From assembly GCA_019044685.2 (NCBI GenBank), contig JAGTXX020000009.1, forward strand, positions 868,001-932,000: 64,000 nt of DNA, written 5' to 3'. The DNA comes from Nannochloris sp. 'desiccata' (lineage: Eukaryota > Chlorophyta > Trebouxiophyceae > Chlorellales > Chlorellaceae). Position 1 is the stretch's first letter; each line of letters opens with the position of its first letter. Shown piece by piece: positions 63,980 through 64,000 of this stretch. The notes beneath the pieces are model-generated. The model searched no databases, had not been told where the DNA came from, and saw nothing but the letters and a program-made list of their open reading frames with translations. Made by a program: the position numbers and the translations under genes.

Positions 63980-64000
63980 TGTTCTTTATTAATTCAATTG

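Noticed and set aside
1..64000. tRNA or rRNA genes
   Set aside because: I scanned for T-loop signatures such as GGTTCGAATC and for conserved rRNA blocks and found none convincing; a covariance-model scan would be decisive.

Overview
The window is nuclear DNA of a photosynthetic, intron-poor eukaryote, most likely a unicellular alga. The evidence is spliceosomal GT-AG introns of about 70-130 bases, usually one per gene and close to the start codon, together with a TIC62-like plastid protein carrying a transit peptide, a plant-type homeobox-DDT (RLT) chromatin protein, and eukaryotic core genes (PRP28, SNU114, MAGO, RPS21, MAK11). Single 5'-placed introns would suit a red alga, but the sequence does not settle the lineage (red, green or secondary-plastid alga).

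Layout. 0-9.1 kb: a secreted phospholipase A2 gene, an F-box-like gene, a long coiled-coil protein and PRP28. 9.1-14.8 kb: repeat-rich land with a second secreted PLA2 gene (reverse strand), a poly-C tract, palindromes, retroelement-like debris and the exons of an unidentified gene. 14.8-33.1 kb: compact host genes: TIC62-like, GNAT acetyltransferase, RPS21, MAK11/PAK1IP1, an organelle-type P-loop ATPase, the RLT protein and an alpha/beta hydrolase, several arranged as divergent pairs. 33.6-43.8 kb: a GC-richer foreign block that is the most unusual part of the window. 43.9-51.5 kb: repeats, a 5'-truncated LINE and a second Crypton-like recombinase. 51.8-64 kb: a paralogue of the ATPase flanked by about 300-base direct repeats, a START-domain protein, a small CPC-motif protein, heme oxygenase, MAGO and SNU114.

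The 33.6-43.8 kb block appears to be a capsid-less, virus-related mobile element. It encodes a Crypton/NDC10-type tyrosine recombinase, a small basic protein, a fused TV-Pol-like polymerase and SF2 helicase whose reading frame is broken by a single TAA, a giant-virus-type ssDNA-binding protein (DUF5871-like), a second and unrelated tyrosine recombinase, and an H2B-H2A histone doublet. Its intergenic DNA holds inverted and tandem copies of a ~150-160 bp repeat with a conserved ~22-base hairpin arm, GTTTAAC/GTTAAAC iteron-like clusters and perfect palindromes. Together these read as a replication, packaging (chromatin) and integration module, apparently without capsid genes.

Most host genes have a small first exon that a simple ORF scan misses. 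The exon structures given here were assembled by eye from splice signals and reading-frame phase, and are inferences until checked with RNA data.
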